Shown here: positions 18,396 to 28,672 of the stretch, piece after piece
Position numbering within the stretch: position 1 is the stretch's first letter
Layout of the letters: every line of letters begins with the position of its first letter
NCBI RefSeq assembly: GCF_011752975.1
Contig: NZ_VWWP01000002.1
Span: 186,001-250,000, forward strand
Source: Chryseobacterium sp. Tr-659
GTDB taxonomy: Bacteria; Bacteroidota; Bacteroidia; Flavobacteriales; Weeksellaceae
Direction: 5' to 3'
DNA length: 64,000 nucleotides
Program-made: the position numbers and the translations under genes
Notes under the pieces: model-generated
What the model saw: the letters and a program-made list of their open reading frames with translations, nothing else
Told to the model about the DNA's origin: nothing
The model's database searches: none

Positions 18396-19307
18396 TTAAA
18401 TAGCGTTTTTAAATTTTAATGGGGAAGTCTGCGCATGCTTTTTAAAGAAATTATTAAAATGCGAAGGCTGATCGAACCCTAAAGTATATCCTATCTGTGC
18501 AATATCCCAATTGGTATATTTCAATAGGTTTTTTGATTCTTCAAACATCCTTTCCTTGATGATCTGTGTGGTGGTAAGGTCTGTTACTGATTTTACTGAT
18601 GAATTCAAATGATTAACATGTACATTCAGATGGCGGGCAAAATCAGCTGGCGTTTTTAATGCCAACGGATAAGCAGGTGAGTCCAGAGGGAACTGTTTAT
18701 TGAGCAGTTCATCAAATAATTTATATAACCGGACATTAGCAGGAAGTTCATTAGGATGAATATCTTCTACACGGTTTTCGAGTGCAAGATGAAGAACAGA
18801 TGCGAGATGGCTTTTAATACTGCTGCAGCGAAACGGATAAGTGGAATGATTCAGCTTATGCATTTGCTTAAAATACAACATCGCCAGCTGTGTCTGTTCT
18901 TCAGTCAGAAAAACAATAGGCTTGCTCCATTCCTTAAATAATGAGGTTTTTCTGAAAGGATTGAATTCAGGACTCCCATTGAAAAACTCCTGGTTAAATA
19001 AGCAGAAATACCCTTCCTGATCACCGTCACACTCCCAGGAATAAGGAATGTTGGGGGATGGGAAAAAAAGAACCGGGCGGTCAATATACAACTGATGAGC
19101 CCCATACTGAAACGTTCCTTTTCCGACAATGAAGCTCACTTTGTAATAGTCACGGCGGTTGTAAGGGCTTTTAAAACCACAGTATTTTCGTGTGGAAATA
19201 TTAAAATGTGATTTTCCTGTCTCAAAATCATCAGAATCAAACATATTGAGCTGATCTTCCCGGAGTTTTCTGTAATAATCTTCTATGGTTTCCAGCTGGT
19301 CACTCAT
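18396..19307 (-). CDS. AraC-family transcription regulator
   Basis: 303 residues. The N-terminal cupin-like sensor (about 30-150) includes GKGTFQYGAHQLYIDRPVL. The C-terminal double helix-turn-helix contains TPADFARHLNVHVNHLNSSVK and IAQIGYTLGFDQPSHFNNFFKKHAQTSPLKFK. It is upstream of and co-oriented with the Bcr/CflA exporter and probably controls it. Confidence 0.87.
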   Translation of the reverse strand: MSDQLETIEDYYRKLREDQLNMFDSDDFETGKSHFNISTRKYCGFKSPYNRRDYYKVSFIVGKGTFQYGAHQLYIDRPVLFFPSPNIPYSWECDGDQEGYFCLFNQEFFNGSPEFNPFRKTSLFKEWSKPIVFLTEEQTQLAMLYFKQMHKLNHSTYPFRCSSIKSHLASVLHLALENRVEDIHPNELPANVRLYKLFDELLNKQFPLDSPAYPLALKTPADFARHLNVHVNHLNSSVKSVTDLTTTQIIKERMFEESKNLLKYTNWDIAQIGYTLGFDQPSHFNNFFKKHAQTSPLKFKNAI

Positions 19308-19406
19308 GATCTTTAAATTATAAAAATCAAAGATAGGTAAATCTTTTATATTAAGATCTATCTGGTTGGTTTTGAATGTTCGGCTGTGAAATTTGTCAGC
19401 TGGAGA

Positions 19407-19919
19407 TTAATTCTTACTGATCTGCATTTCCAAAAGGTAGGAAGGCAGCAGGAATGGTCCTGCTTGAGCATCGGAAATAGTTGTGAAGCCGGTTTCTTTT
19501 AAAAACTCAAGAAGCGGATCATGAGCCAGCATATTGATCCATATTACGTCTGTAAAGCTTATGGCTGCTCTGCATTTTTTCCATAACGATTGTCTTGTTT
19601 CAGGTGAATCAAATTCAGGCAGAATCACAAAACTGATTTCTGTAGCTCTTTTTCCATCAGATATTCCGGAATGCACAGAGCCGCTTTTGATAATGCTGTA
19701 TCCTACAGGTTTTTGATCAGCATATGTCATAATAAGCTGATTGGAAAGATCATTAAGATCATTGATCATCTTTCTCGGATCTATTTCGTTTTGGTATCTT
19801 TTGATGTCTTCCTCAGAAACAAAGTCTTTATGAAGACTGAGAACTGAAGAGTCAATGATGGCTATAAGATCAGAAATTCCCTCTTCAGAACCTACTGTAA
19901 ATTTTGAAATGATATCCAT
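19407..19919 (-). CDS. GNAT-like N-acetyltransferase
   Basis: 170 residues. The N-terminal half has the acetyltransferase pattern (IIDSSVLSLHKDFVSEEDIKRYQ, MTYADQKPVGYSIIK, RATEISFVILPEF) and an LKETGF segment near the end. The acetyl-CoA pyrophosphate loop is weak, so activity is less certain than fold. It is divergent from the MocR-type regulator gene, which may regulate it. Confidence 0.6.
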   Translation of the reverse strand: MDIISKFTVGSEEGISDLIAIIDSSVLSLHKDFVSEEDIKRYQNEIDPRKMINDLNDLSNQLIMTYADQKPVGYSIIKSGSVHSGISDGKRATEISFVILPEFDSPETRQSLWKKCRAAISFTDVIWINMLAHDPLLEFLKETGFTTISDAQAGPFLLPSYLLEMQISKN

Positions 19920-19965
19920 GGGGCTTTTTTTTTATTCAAAATTAGAAGATTAAACTATTCAAAAT

Positions 19966-20028
19966 GGATACAGTTTGTTGAAATATAATCGGTACAGAGG
20001 AGGAATTTCATAAATTTGTTCAGTACAG
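19966..20028. promoter_or_regulatory. TACAG repeats between GNAT and MocR genes
   Basis: GGATACAG (19966-19973), GGTACAG (19991-19997) and CAGTACAG (20021-20028) occur in the divergent spacer. MocR regulators often bind repeated short motifs near their own gene; this match is tentative because the spacings (24 and 31) are uneven. Confidence 0.3.
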
Positions 20029-20039
20029 TTGAGTGTATT

Positions 20040-21455
20040 ATGGGGAAAACTTATAAGTATGAAATTTTTACAGCTGCCATTGAAGAGCAGATTCGAAAGG
20101 GGATTATAAAGGCAAAGACCAGACTTCCGTCGGTTCGTGATATTAAAGAAAGATACAGGCTGAGTACAAGTTCCGTGCAGAGCGGCTATGAATATCTTAT
20201 GATGAAAGGTTTGGTTGAAAGCAGTCCAAGGTCAGGATATTTCGCAGCAGATATTCAGGTAGAAAATATCCCTGAGATAAAAGCTGATCTTCCGCCGGTA
20301 GTAAGAGATGAGGTATTCATGAAAAATATGGTGCTGACCTCCAGAAGAAGTTCAGAGTTCAGTTCCTTTCATCATGCTGTTCCGGGAGATCTGCTTATCC
20401 CGCAAAAGCTTATCCTCAGAACTATGCAGGAAGTGATTCGTGAAAAAGGAGCTTCATTACTCAGGTATTATCCGTCCAATGGTTTGGAAGCACTAAGAAG
20501 AAGCATTGCTGATCAGATGGCGGTTTACGGCTCTGTCTTTAATCCGGATGAACTGATTATTACTGATGGCGCTTTGCAGGCTCTTACCATTGCATTGAAA
20601 TCCGTGACGAAAACCGGCGATGTGATTGCGGTTGACAGTCCATGCGTGTTTTCCGTACTGGAAGTTATCAGTCATCTCGGTCTTAAAGTGATTGAGATTC
20701 CCATTCATTACAGAAATGGTTTTGATACAGAATATTTTCAGAAAGCCTGTACAGAAAATGACATCCGCGCTCTTGTCACCACGCCTAACTTTCATAATCC
20801 TACAGGAATCTTGATGAGTGATGAGGTGAAAAAGGAAATCCTGGAAATTGCAGAAAAGCATCAGCTGTGTATTATTGAAAACGATATCTATTCAGATTTG
20901 TATTTTGGAGACAGGCGGCCGCAGAATATTCAGAGCTTTGATAAAAAAGGGCTGGTGATGACTTATTCTTCATTCTCAAAGACTCTTGCCCCGGGAATTC
21001 GTCTGGGCTGGCTGTATGCAGGAAAATTCTACTCTAAATCAGAAAGAGCAAAGTTTGCCTTAGGCCGTTCGGTTGCTCCCGTTTATCAGGAACTGATGCT
21101 GAAGCTTTTAGAAGGAAGCAGCTATGAAAGGCATCTTCGCACATTCCGTAAAAAACTGAACCTGCAGGCTGATCAGGTATTAGAGGTTTTGAGGAACTCT
21201 TTTCCTGAAGGTTCTTATTTTCACAGACCTGAAGGCGGGTACAGCATCTGGGGGCAGCTGCCGGAACCTATCAATATGCATCGGTTTTATCAATATTGTG
21301 AAGAGCAGCGGGTTTTATTTACTCCGGGAGATACTTTTTCTTTCACAGACAGGTATCACCATCATTTCCGGATCGTCTTTGCAGAAAGGATTACTTCTGA
21401 AAGCTTTATCTTATTGGAAAATGCAGGGAAGCAGGCGAAGGAATTGCTTCTTTAA
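20040..21455 (+). CDS. MocR-type regulator: GntR winged helix fused to a PLP aminotransferase
   Basis: 471 residues from the ATG at 20040; an upstream TTG at 20016 adds only eight residues. The N-terminal GntR domain reads IEEQIRKGIIKAKTRLPSVRDIKERYRLSTSSVQSGYEYLMMKGLVE. The class I aminotransferase fold follows, with TTPNFHNPTG, ENDIYSDLYF and the PLP-binding lysine in SSFSKTLAPGIRLGW (Lys314). Such proteins are PLP-responsive regulators rather than enzymes (family knowledge). The divergent GNAT gene is the nearest candidate target. Confidence 0.88.
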   Translation: MGKTYKYEIFTAAIEEQIRKGIIKAKTRLPSVRDIKERYRLSTSSVQSGYEYLMMKGLVESSPRSGYFAADIQVENIPEIKADLPPVVRDEVFMKNMVLTSRRSSEFSSFHHAVPGDLLIPQKLILRTMQEVIREKGASLLRYYPSNGLEALRRSIADQMAVYGSVFNPDELIITDGALQALTIALKSVTKTGDVIAVDSPCVFSVLEVISHLGLKVIEIPIHYRNGFDTEYFQKACTENDIRALVTTPNFHNPTGILMSDEVKKEILEIAEKHQLCIIENDIYSDLYFGDRRPQNIQSFDKKGLVMTYSSFSKTLAPGIRLGWLYAGKFYSKSERAKFALGRSVAPVYQELMLKLLEGSSYERHLRTFRKKLNLQADQVLEVLRNSFPEGSYFHRPEGGYSIWGQLPEPINMHRFYQYCEEQRVLFTPGDTFSFTDRYHHHFRIVFAERITSESFILLENAGKQAKELLL

Positions 21456-21470
21456 AATATGTTGTTTGTT

Positions 21471-22955
21471 TTAATTTACTACGTATTTCAGATTCTTCAT
21501 TGTATCAATTTCCAGCTGTGGGATATCATTAATGATTTTGAATTCAAATCCGTTAATCCATTTTTCCTGAGTAAGGTTAATATCTTCTCCGCTGATAATG
21601 TGCTTCTGAAAAAAATAAGAGATATCTCTGCCCAGGTATTTTTGAGCCAGATCGAGAAAAAGTTCATCTGTAAACTTTACTTTCTTTTCCGTAGAGATTT
21701 TTAATAACTCTCGCATCAAGTCATCTAAAGATCTTTTATAATCGGTTTTTAACATGATCTGGTTATCCAGCCAGAAAGCAAAAATAGCCCCCCTTCTGTA
21801 CGGAACTTTTTCTACGTCACGGCTTTTCCAGAAATCGTCTTTTATTTTATAGTTAGGAATATTTTTCTGTGGGTTTTTCCAATGGTTTTTGATGACTTCT
21901 TCGTTGAATAAACTTAGCCACTCATCCGAAGATATATCTTTTATCCGAAGTCTGTTTTTATAAGTATAGTAATCCGTAAAACCTTCACTGAACCAGTAAT
22001 TCAGTTCTTCATACTTATTTTGAATTTTATTACCGATCCACTCATGCATCAGTTCATGATGAAGAAGATAGAGATAGGTATTTTTGTTATTAAAGGGATT
22101 ATTGGTCCCCTGAATCATAAATGCATTTTTAATGGCAGAACCTGTTGTACTATAACCCTTGTATAGGCTGTCTTTTTGGGAAACAGTTGGAGTCATAGTT
22201 ACAGTAAAGTAATCCTGTTCATAGTCTTTCCAGAAGTCTCTTTGAGATTGTACCGCCTTTTTTAGATTTGAAAATAGAAAATCATCTGTAAAGCCATTAT
22301 TCCAGTTGTCTCTTAATGCAAGATAAACCGGTTTGTTGTGAATGGTAAAACTATAAAACCTGTAATCTCCCCCAATAAATAATGAATTGTAGAACCCTTC
22401 CCATAAAGTTGTCTTGATTTTCTGTGCCCGGGCCTGAGTAGCAAAGTTATTATGAAATCTGAACTCTGGCGGGAAACCTATCCATTCAATATTGAATTCG
22501 AATTCCCTGTCTTCCGGAATTTGAGTAAATGTTCTAGGTACTATAAACAGATTTTTGCCCAAAACATGAAAGAAGGTTTTATTGATTCTTGGGCGATTAA
22601 ATATTCTATAATTCGGATCTATAAAATCTTGTTTTATATGGTAAATAAGAGTGACTTTTTCACCCTTTTTCATATGTACTTTTATTTTATTATTTTCCGG
22701 CTGGGAATCAAATGTAATGCCTGGGTTTTCCTCCTTTAGCAGAATTAGATTTTTGAAAAGATCTTTCTCTCCCCAATTTTCATTGGCATAATAAAAGGAA
22801 ATAGTATCTGAAGGACTTTTAAGAGTATAATCTGCCTGAACCTTTAATCCGTTTTGTCCGAGATCTTTGTTATAAAAAATTTTGTAGCTGATTTTGTCCT
22901 GAGAGAATAGGTAGTAGGGAAATAAGATAATTAAAAGAAGGCTTTGCTTAAACAT
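21471..22955 (-). CDS. Secreted gluzincin metallopeptidase, M61/M1-like
   Basis: 494 residues with a signal peptide (MFKQSLLLIILFPYYLFSQ). The zinc site is HELMH (His300, Glu301, His304) with the third ligand in WFSEGFTDYY (Glu324), spaced as in gluzincins. The N-terminal 250 residues are beta-rich, as in M61/M1 peptidases. No PDZ domain is seen at the C-terminus. It is probably a periplasmic or secreted aminopeptidase; the family assignment between M61 and M1 is uncertain. Confidence 0.7.
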   Translation of the reverse strand: MFKQSLLLIILFPYYLFSQDKISYKIFYNKDLGQNGLKVQADYTLKSPSDTISFYYANENWGEKDLFKNLILLKEENPGITFDSQPENNKIKVHMKKGEKVTLIYHIKQDFIDPNYRIFNRPRINKTFFHVLGKNLFIVPRTFTQIPEDREFEFNIEWIGFPPEFRFHNNFATQARAQKIKTTLWEGFYNSLFIGGDYRFYSFTIHNKPVYLALRDNWNNGFTDDFLFSNLKKAVQSQRDFWKDYEQDYFTVTMTPTVSQKDSLYKGYSTTGSAIKNAFMIQGTNNPFNNKNTYLYLLHHELMHEWIGNKIQNKYEELNYWFSEGFTDYYTYKNRLRIKDISSDEWLSLFNEEVIKNHWKNPQKNIPNYKIKDDFWKSRDVEKVPYRRGAIFAFWLDNQIMLKTDYKRSLDDLMRELLKISTEKKVKFTDELFLDLAQKYLGRDISYFFQKHIISGEDINLTQEKWINGFEFKIINDIPQLEIDTMKNLKYVVN

Positions 22956-23189
22956 TGATTATTGAGTTTAAATCAAATTTAACCAAAAACATTAGAAAAA
23001 CAAGTGAACCTTAGTTAATCTACCATAAAATACATATAAAGAGCTTTGCAACACAAAATCACATGGCGGGTTTCCTGTAATAATTTGATTTTGTTTTAAA
23101 ATTTAAATTGAATTTGAGAAACCTTCACAAAATTTAATTAAATCTCATAATTTTTTTCAGCACAATTAGGCTGGAATCACCATAAAACC

Positions 23190-23197
23190 TATATTTG
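23190..23197 (+). promoter_or_regulatory. -7 box of the histone H1-like gene
   Basis: TATATTTG matches TAnnTTTG and lies 20 bases before the ATG. The 262-base spacer upstream to the divergent peptidase gene shows nothing else I recognise. Confidence 0.55.
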
Positions 23198-23217
23198 CAG
23201 CCTAAATTTTTAAATAA

Positions 23218-23394
23218 ATGAAAGAACTAATTGAAAAAATCAACGCGGAATTTGAAGCGTTCTCAACTGAGGCAAACCAACAAGCGGAAAAAGGAAACAA
23301 AGCAGCTGGTACAAGAGCTCGTAAAGCAGCTTTAGAACTAAGCAAATTGTTCAAAGAATTCAGAAAAGTTTCTGTAGAAGAAGCTAAGAAATAA
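23218..23394 (+). CDS. Histone H1-like small basic DNA-binding protein
   Basis: 58 residues starting MKELIEKINAEFEAFSTEAN and ending in VSVEEAKK. The centre NKAAGTRARKAALELSKLFKEFRK is lysine/arginine- and alanine-rich, as in the small histone H1/Hc1-like proteins annotated in flavobacteria. It probably compacts the nucleoid. It has its own -7 box and a strong terminator, so it is a monocistronic and probably highly expressed gene. It is below common gene-calling cut-offs and easy to miss. Confidence 0.8.
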   Translation: MKELIEKINAEFEAFSTEANQQAEKGNKAAGTRARKAALELSKLFKEFRKVSVEEAKK

Positions 23395-23403
23395 TTCTCC
23401 TTT

Positions 23404-23430
23404 AGCCGGCTTTTTGTAGCCGGTTTTTTT
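23404..23430 (+). terminator. Terminator of the histone H1-like gene
   Basis: Stem AGCCGGC / GCCGGTT (one G-T pair) followed by seven T, starting 9 bases after the stop. Confidence 0.8.
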
Positions 23431-23551
23431 ATACCGGAATTTTGAAGTGATATCCACAATAGAAAGAAAAAACAGAGATCGTACTGTTTTTGAAGGAGAA
23501 CAGGCTTTTATAACCGGAAAATAGGAATTTAATGAATTATAAGATATGAAG

Positions 23552-23576
23552 GATCGTCAGGCTGACGGTCTTTTTT
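23552..23576 (+). terminator. Second + strand terminator with no obvious gene before it
   Basis: Stem GATCGTC / GACGGTC with loop AGGCT, then six T. The 121 bases between the previous terminator and this hairpin hold no convincing ORF, so a small RNA is possible. Confidence 0.65.
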
Positions 23577-23718
23577 ATTTATAGATCCACCAGATTTCAC
23601 CCATATTGTTTCTTAATGATATGAAATATTGAGAATCTCTTTATATAAAAGCTTTTTTAAGGATAAATCTTTTATCATTTCCCCAATTTCCTTTATCTTT
23701 AAACAATCAATATATATT

Positions 23719-25290
23719 ATGAGGATAAATAGATTTTTTGCAGTGCCTGCAGTTATGCTGGCTGCCCAGTTTTCATGGGCTCAGATAAAGGTTGACCCTA
23801 AAGAAAGGCTTGACCCTATCGTAAAAAGTTTTGTAGATGAAGTAAACAGCAATTCTCAGCTGGAAAATATGGCGTACGAGCTGCTGGATGGTATCGGACC
23901 TCGTCTTGTAGGTACCCCTGAAATGCTTGCGGCTAATGAATGGAGTGCCGGTAAGCTTCGTTCCTGGGGGGTAGATGCGAATCTTCAACAGTTCGGAACC
24001 TGGAAAGGGTGGCAGAGAGGAACCACTCATGTAGATATGACTCATCCAAGAGTGAAATCCTTATCAGCAACACAGCTGGCATGGAGCCCGGCAACGAAAA
24101 AAGCTATCGAAGCAGAAGTGATTATTCTTCCTAAGGTTTCTTCAAAAGCAGAATTTGACAAATGGCTTCCCACTGTAAAAGGAAAAATAGTACTGATGGC
24201 GCAGTATCAGAAAATAGGACGTTCTGATGAACAGATCAAAGAATTTGCAACGCCAGAACTGTATGAAAAGCTTAAAGCTGAGAAAGAAAAGGCTGCCAAA
24301 GATTTTACCGCGTATGTAAAGAATATCGGATATGATAACAACACACTTCCGGAAGCTTTAGAAAAGGCAGGGGCGGCAGGAATTGCCATCTCAAACTGGA
24401 CGGGAATTATGGGAGCTAACAGAATATTCGGAGCAAAAACCTCAAAAATTCCGATGATCGATATCGATGTGGAAGATTATGGAATGCTTTACAGAATGGC
24501 GGAAAAAGGAGCTCAGCCAAAAATTAAGGTTGATACCCAGTCAAAAATACTTCCTGAAGCTAAAAGTTTCAATACAATCGGAATGATCAAAGGAAAGGAA
24601 AAACCGGAGGAATATGTAATTCTTTCTGCCCACCTGGATTCATGGGACGGAGCACAAGGAGCTACAGATAACGGAACCGGAACTCTTACTATGCTTGAAA
24701 CAATGCGAATTCTTAAGAAATATTATCCGAATAATAAAAGAACCATTATCATAGGGCTTTGGGGAAGTGAAGAACAGGGATTAAATGGTTCAAGAGGTTT
24801 TGTAGCAGATAATCCTCAGATCATTAAAGGAGTACAGGCAGCATTCAATCAGGATAATGGGACCGGACGTGTTGTGAGCATCAGCGGACAAGGATTTGTA
24901 AATGCTTACGATTATATTGGGAAATGGCTTGACGGAGTTCCAAAAGCGGTAAAAACCCACATTAAGACAGATTTTCCAGGAATGCCGGGAGGAGGCGGAT
25001 CTGACCACGCTTCATTTGTTGCAGCAGGGGTTCCCGGGTTTTCCTTAAGTTCTCTGAACTGGGGATATTTCGGATATACATGGCATACCACAAAAGATAC
25101 GTATGACAAAATCGTTTTTGATGAGGTGAAGAATAATGTGATCTTAACAGCAGCTTTGGCTTATATGGCTTCTGAAGATCCGGAGTTTACGAACAGAGAA
25201 AAGAGAGTAATGCCTCAGGATGATAAAGGTGAAACGGTGAAATGGCCGGAAGTTAAGGAGCCTAGAAGGAGTTCTAAGGATTATAAATAG
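23719..25290 (+). CDS. Secreted M28-family zinc peptidase
   Basis: 523 residues from the ATG at 23719, which gives a signal peptide (MRINRFFAVPAVMLAAQFSWAQ); an in-frame start 90 bases upstream is not supported. A PA-like insert lies at about 110-270. The two-zinc site is HLDSW (His305), TDNGTG (Asp317), SEEQG (Glu351/352) and SDHASF (His430). M28 enzymes are aminopeptidases or carboxypeptidases acting outside the cytoplasm. The gene is monocistronic and convergent with the RDD gene. Confidence 0.87.
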   Translation: MRINRFFAVPAVMLAAQFSWAQIKVDPKERLDPIVKSFVDEVNSNSQLENMAYELLDGIGPRLVGTPEMLAANEWSAGKLRSWGVDANLQQFGTWKGWQRGTTHVDMTHPRVKSLSATQLAWSPATKKAIEAEVIILPKVSSKAEFDKWLPTVKGKIVLMAQYQKIGRSDEQIKEFATPELYEKLKAEKEKAAKDFTAYVKNIGYDNNTLPEALEKAGAAGIAISNWTGIMGANRIFGAKTSKIPMIDIDVEDYGMLYRMAEKGAQPKIKVDTQSKILPEAKSFNTIGMIKGKEKPEEYVILSAHLDSWDGAQGATDNGTGTLTMLETMRILKKYYPNNKRTIIIGLWGSEEQGLNGSRGFVADNPQIIKGVQAAFNQDNGTGRVVSISGQGFVNAYDYIGKWLDGVPKAVKTHIKTDFPGMPGGGGSDHASFVAAGVPGFSLSSLNWGYFGYTWHTTKDTYDKIVFDEVKNNVILTAALAYMASEDPEFTNREKRVMPQDDKGETVKWPEVKEPRRSSKDYK

Positions 25291-25365
25291 AAAGACTGGA
25301 TATCCGAGGGAAAATTTTATGAACTCAAATTTGATTGTGTTTTTAAAATACCCTGAAACTTATAA

Positions 25366-25395
25366 AAAGGCTGTACAGATTATTGTGCAGCCTTT
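25366..25395. terminator. Bidirectional terminator
   Basis: Stem AAAGGCTGTACA / TGTGCAGCCTTT (one G-T pair) with loop GATTAT and flanking A/T runs. The stop of the minus-strand RDD gene lies across the loop. Confidence 0.75.
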
Positions 25396-25976
25396 GTTTT
25401 TTGCGTGTAAAGAAGGTTTCTTATTTCCTGAATTTTATGTTCTTTTACAATATAGGTCTTGCAGATTTTATTATTCAGATACATGCTGAAATTCATTTGA
25501 GTACCTTCTGCTTCCCAGGTATGATTAGGTGGAGGGATAAAATCTGTAAAAACCGGAAAAAGGTTGGCCAGGCATAAAATATTCCTTAAGAATGATTTTA
25601 TAAAACCAGGCTGATTTCCATGATCATCAAGAATTGTAAGCTTGAAAATTTTCTTACCTAAAGTTGTTCCAAAATACCATTCACAAAATGTACCTAATAT
25701 AATCACACAAGGAATGGAAAGAACGATGCTTATAAAGACCGGTTGATGAAATATGAATACAAAGGCCATGAAAAAAGGGCTCGTATCAATCACTTTAGCA
25801 AAAAGGCGCTCTCTTTCATTCCCTTTATGAGTTGGGTGATAAGGAAATTCGTATTCGAACTCATTGTAAATTCTGTTTCCAAATTCATCAAATTGCCGGG
25901 TTGGCCTGCGAATAATTCTTCTGTCTTTAAGTTCTGATATTTTCAATGGAGTTTCTGTAGTTTTTAATTTTTTCAA
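25380..25976 (-). CDS. RDD-family membrane protein
   Basis: 198 residues. An N-terminal cytoplasmic stretch of about 55 residues precedes RERLFAKVIDTSPFFMAFVF, the RDD start (here R-x(7)-D), followed by two more membrane segments and the LGKKIFKLTILDDHGNQPGFIKSFLRNIL loop. RDD proteins are small membrane proteins, some linked to ion transport; the function here is unknown. Confidence 0.8.
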   Translation of the reverse strand: MKKLKTTETPLKISELKDRRIIRRPTRQFDEFGNRIYNEFEYEFPYHPTHKGNERERLFAKVIDTSPFFMAFVFIFHQPVFISIVLSIPCVIILGTFCEWYFGTTLGKKIFKLTILDDHGNQPGFIKSFLRNILCLANLFPVFTDFIPPPNHTWEAEGTQMNFSMYLNNKICKTYIVKEHKIQEIRNLLYTQKTKAAQ

Positions 25977-26107
25977 TGACTCAAAAATAAAAATAAAAGT
26001 TCAATACAACACGTCAAGTTCTGTCGTACCGCGTGAATACATTTGCATCAGTAAAATTTATAAAAGAATATTTTACCATTTAAATTAAACCAAAAAAACA
26101 AAATTTT

Positions 26108-27694
26108 ATGATTTACGCAAATGCTTTTTTCACATCGGGTAATAGTTATCCTAATGAGGATATTGTACAGCTGATAGACAACTACACTCATGAGGCTGTT
26201 GTTTATAAGAAAATTGGGACTGCTGTTGACGATGGGGTTATATACCGAAAAAAGGATAATGATTTTTATGAAAGACAATGGTCAGGATATATCAATGTAT
26301 TGTGGTGGAATATCCGGGAAGCGGGGATATCCGCATCAGCGGCTGCAGAGCGTATTAACAAAGCTCTTGCTTTAGGATATAATACATTCTTTGATGAAAT
26401 GTCTATTGAGATTGATGGAACACTTTATCTGCAGAATAATCAAAAGGTCTTGTCAAATAAGTGTACAATAAAGCAGAAGAGACCCAAAGCAGAAATTTTC
26501 AACTGTGAGCAAAAAGAAAATATTTCTATCAAAGGATTCATTTTAAAAGGAGAAGAAATAGATTATGACGGCAGCCCCAGCTCCAGAAATGTAGGGGTTC
26601 TTTGTCCTCGAGCAAAAAATCTTACTATTGAGAAAAACCTATTTGAAAACTTTACTTATTCTGCGGTATCAGGGTTGTATGAAATAGAATATTTAAACTT
26701 TAGATTCAATAAGGTTAAAAATTTATTTAATCAGAGCTGGGCAGCACAAGGGTACAAAAAAGATAATATGGGTATTGTAGTAGGAGGAAAAAATATTACC
26801 ATTTCTAAAAACTATTTTGAAAATTCATCACAAGGTATTTATATTACTGAAAATTCCAATTTTATCAGCATTTCGGATAATGATATTGCCAATACCATTC
26901 TGGAGCACGGAATGTACCTTGATTCCGGTATCTCAAATCTTACTGTGATAGGTAACAGAGTAAGGAATACTCTTAAAATAGGGATCAAGCTTCAAAACAG
27001 TGATAAATCAGGCTATATAAGCAATAATATTGTGATCTCTAATAATATTGTTGAAAATACAGGGGTTGGTGGAGATGGTATTTTGATCAATAATACAACA
27101 GTGGGAACTCCGCAGCTTTATGCAAAAAATGTAGTTGTTTCCGGAAATGTGGTGAGGAATGCAGGTCAGCACGGAATTAATATAAGGTTTGTAGATCTGG
27201 GTGTAGTTTCCAATAATGTCATCAATGATGTAAGTTATGCAGGGATTTATATTTCTGATACAAAAGGAGTTGAAGTTTGTAACAACAATATTAAAACAAC
27301 TCAGGAGAATGGAATTATGATTGAAGCCTTCAATTATTTATTATCAGTAAATTGTAATACTATTGAAAATCCGGGAATGAGAGACTCAGGTCTGGAGGAT
27401 CTGTTAACGGGAATTACCTTACGCGGAACAAAAAATAAGGAGATTTCATTAAGATACAATAAAATGGTAGGAAGCGGAAGCGCTATGAGATATGGTATTT
27501 TTGTTGAATTCGTAGAGCCGAAAGGACCTGATTTTGAACGCCAGTCTTTTCAGGATACCTATGAAATTATTGGAAATATGGTACTGAACGCATATCGGAA
27601 AGAATACAGATTTTTAGATGTAACTAAAGTACTTAGATCGTTTCGCGATAATTATATGGATTTATCCAGCTTTCCTCCTGTAGAACAATTCTAA
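26108..27694 (+). CDS. Right-handed parallel beta-helix repeat protein
   Basis: 528 residues. From about residue 130 onward there are many coils of the pattern NxIxxxxxxGIxIxxSxxxxISxNxI (for example LTVIGNRVRNTLKIGIKLQNS, VVVSGNVVRNAGQHGINIRF, VEVCNNNIKTTQENGIMIE), the pectate-lyase/tailspike fold used to bind or cleave polysaccharide. No signal peptide is visible, and the N-terminal region (NEDIVQLIDNYTHEAVVYKKIG) looks like a short attachment domain, as in phage or capsule-related proteins. No phage genes lie nearby, so the role is open. Confidence 0.75.
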   Translation: MIYANAFFTSGNSYPNEDIVQLIDNYTHEAVVYKKIGTAVDDGVIYRKKDNDFYERQWSGYINVLWWNIREAGISASAAAERINKALALGYNTFFDEMSIEIDGTLYLQNNQKVLSNKCTIKQKRPKAEIFNCEQKENISIKGFILKGEEIDYDGSPSSRNVGVLCPRAKNLTIEKNLFENFTYSAVSGLYEIEYLNFRFNKVKNLFNQSWAAQGYKKDNMGIVVGGKNITISKNYFENSSQGIYITENSNFISISDNDIANTILEHGMYLDSGISNLTVIGNRVRNTLKIGIKLQNSDKSGYISNNIVISNNIVENTGVGGDGILINNTTVGTPQLYAKNVVVSGNVVRNAGQHGINIRFVDLGVVSNNVINDVSYAGIYISDTKGVEVCNNNIKTTQENGIMIEAFNYLLSVNCNTIENPGMRDSGLEDLLTGITLRGTKNKEISLRYNKMVGSGSAMRYGIFVEFVEPKGPDFERQSFQDTYEIIGNMVLNAYRKEYRFLDVTKVLRSFRDNYMDLSSFPPVEQF

Positions 27695-27948
27695 AAATAA
27701 AGTTGTTTAAACTTAACCTCAAAGTCACAAAATCACAAAAGGTTTTTATTTTTGAATCACTTTAGTCCACTTTAGAAAGTTTAGAGAAATACCATACATT
27801 TAAGTTCACATAAGATGAAAATCAAAGATTTAGTGTACTTCTTGTACACAAAGTATATAACTTAAATAACTTAAATAACTTTAGTATTTAAAATACTTTT
27901 GTGCATTTTGTGGTTTAGTAAAAAAGTTAAACAGACTTAATATTAAGA
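27695..27948. other. AT-rich intergenic spacer with short direct repeats
   Basis: No gene seen. It contains AACTTAAATA twice in tandem plus a partial third copy (27859-27881) and degenerate CAAAATCACAAAAGG-like tracts. Confidence 0.5.
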
Positions 27949-27984
27949 ACAAAAGACTGTCCCAATGACAGTCTTTTGTTTTTT
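27949..27984. terminator. Bidirectional terminator
   Basis: 13-bp perfect stem (ACAAAAGACTGTC and complement) with loop CCAAT and T-run, between the convergent beta-helix and HAD genes. Confidence 0.85.
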
Positions 27985-28006
27985 AAATTTATCTTTATTT
28001 TTCAAT

Positions 28007-28657
<651 letters not shown>

Positions 28658-28672
28658 TTATGTTTAAAAGCA

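Noticed and set aside
26108..27694. Prophage tailspike
   Set aside because: The beta-helix fold fits, but no other phage gene is near.
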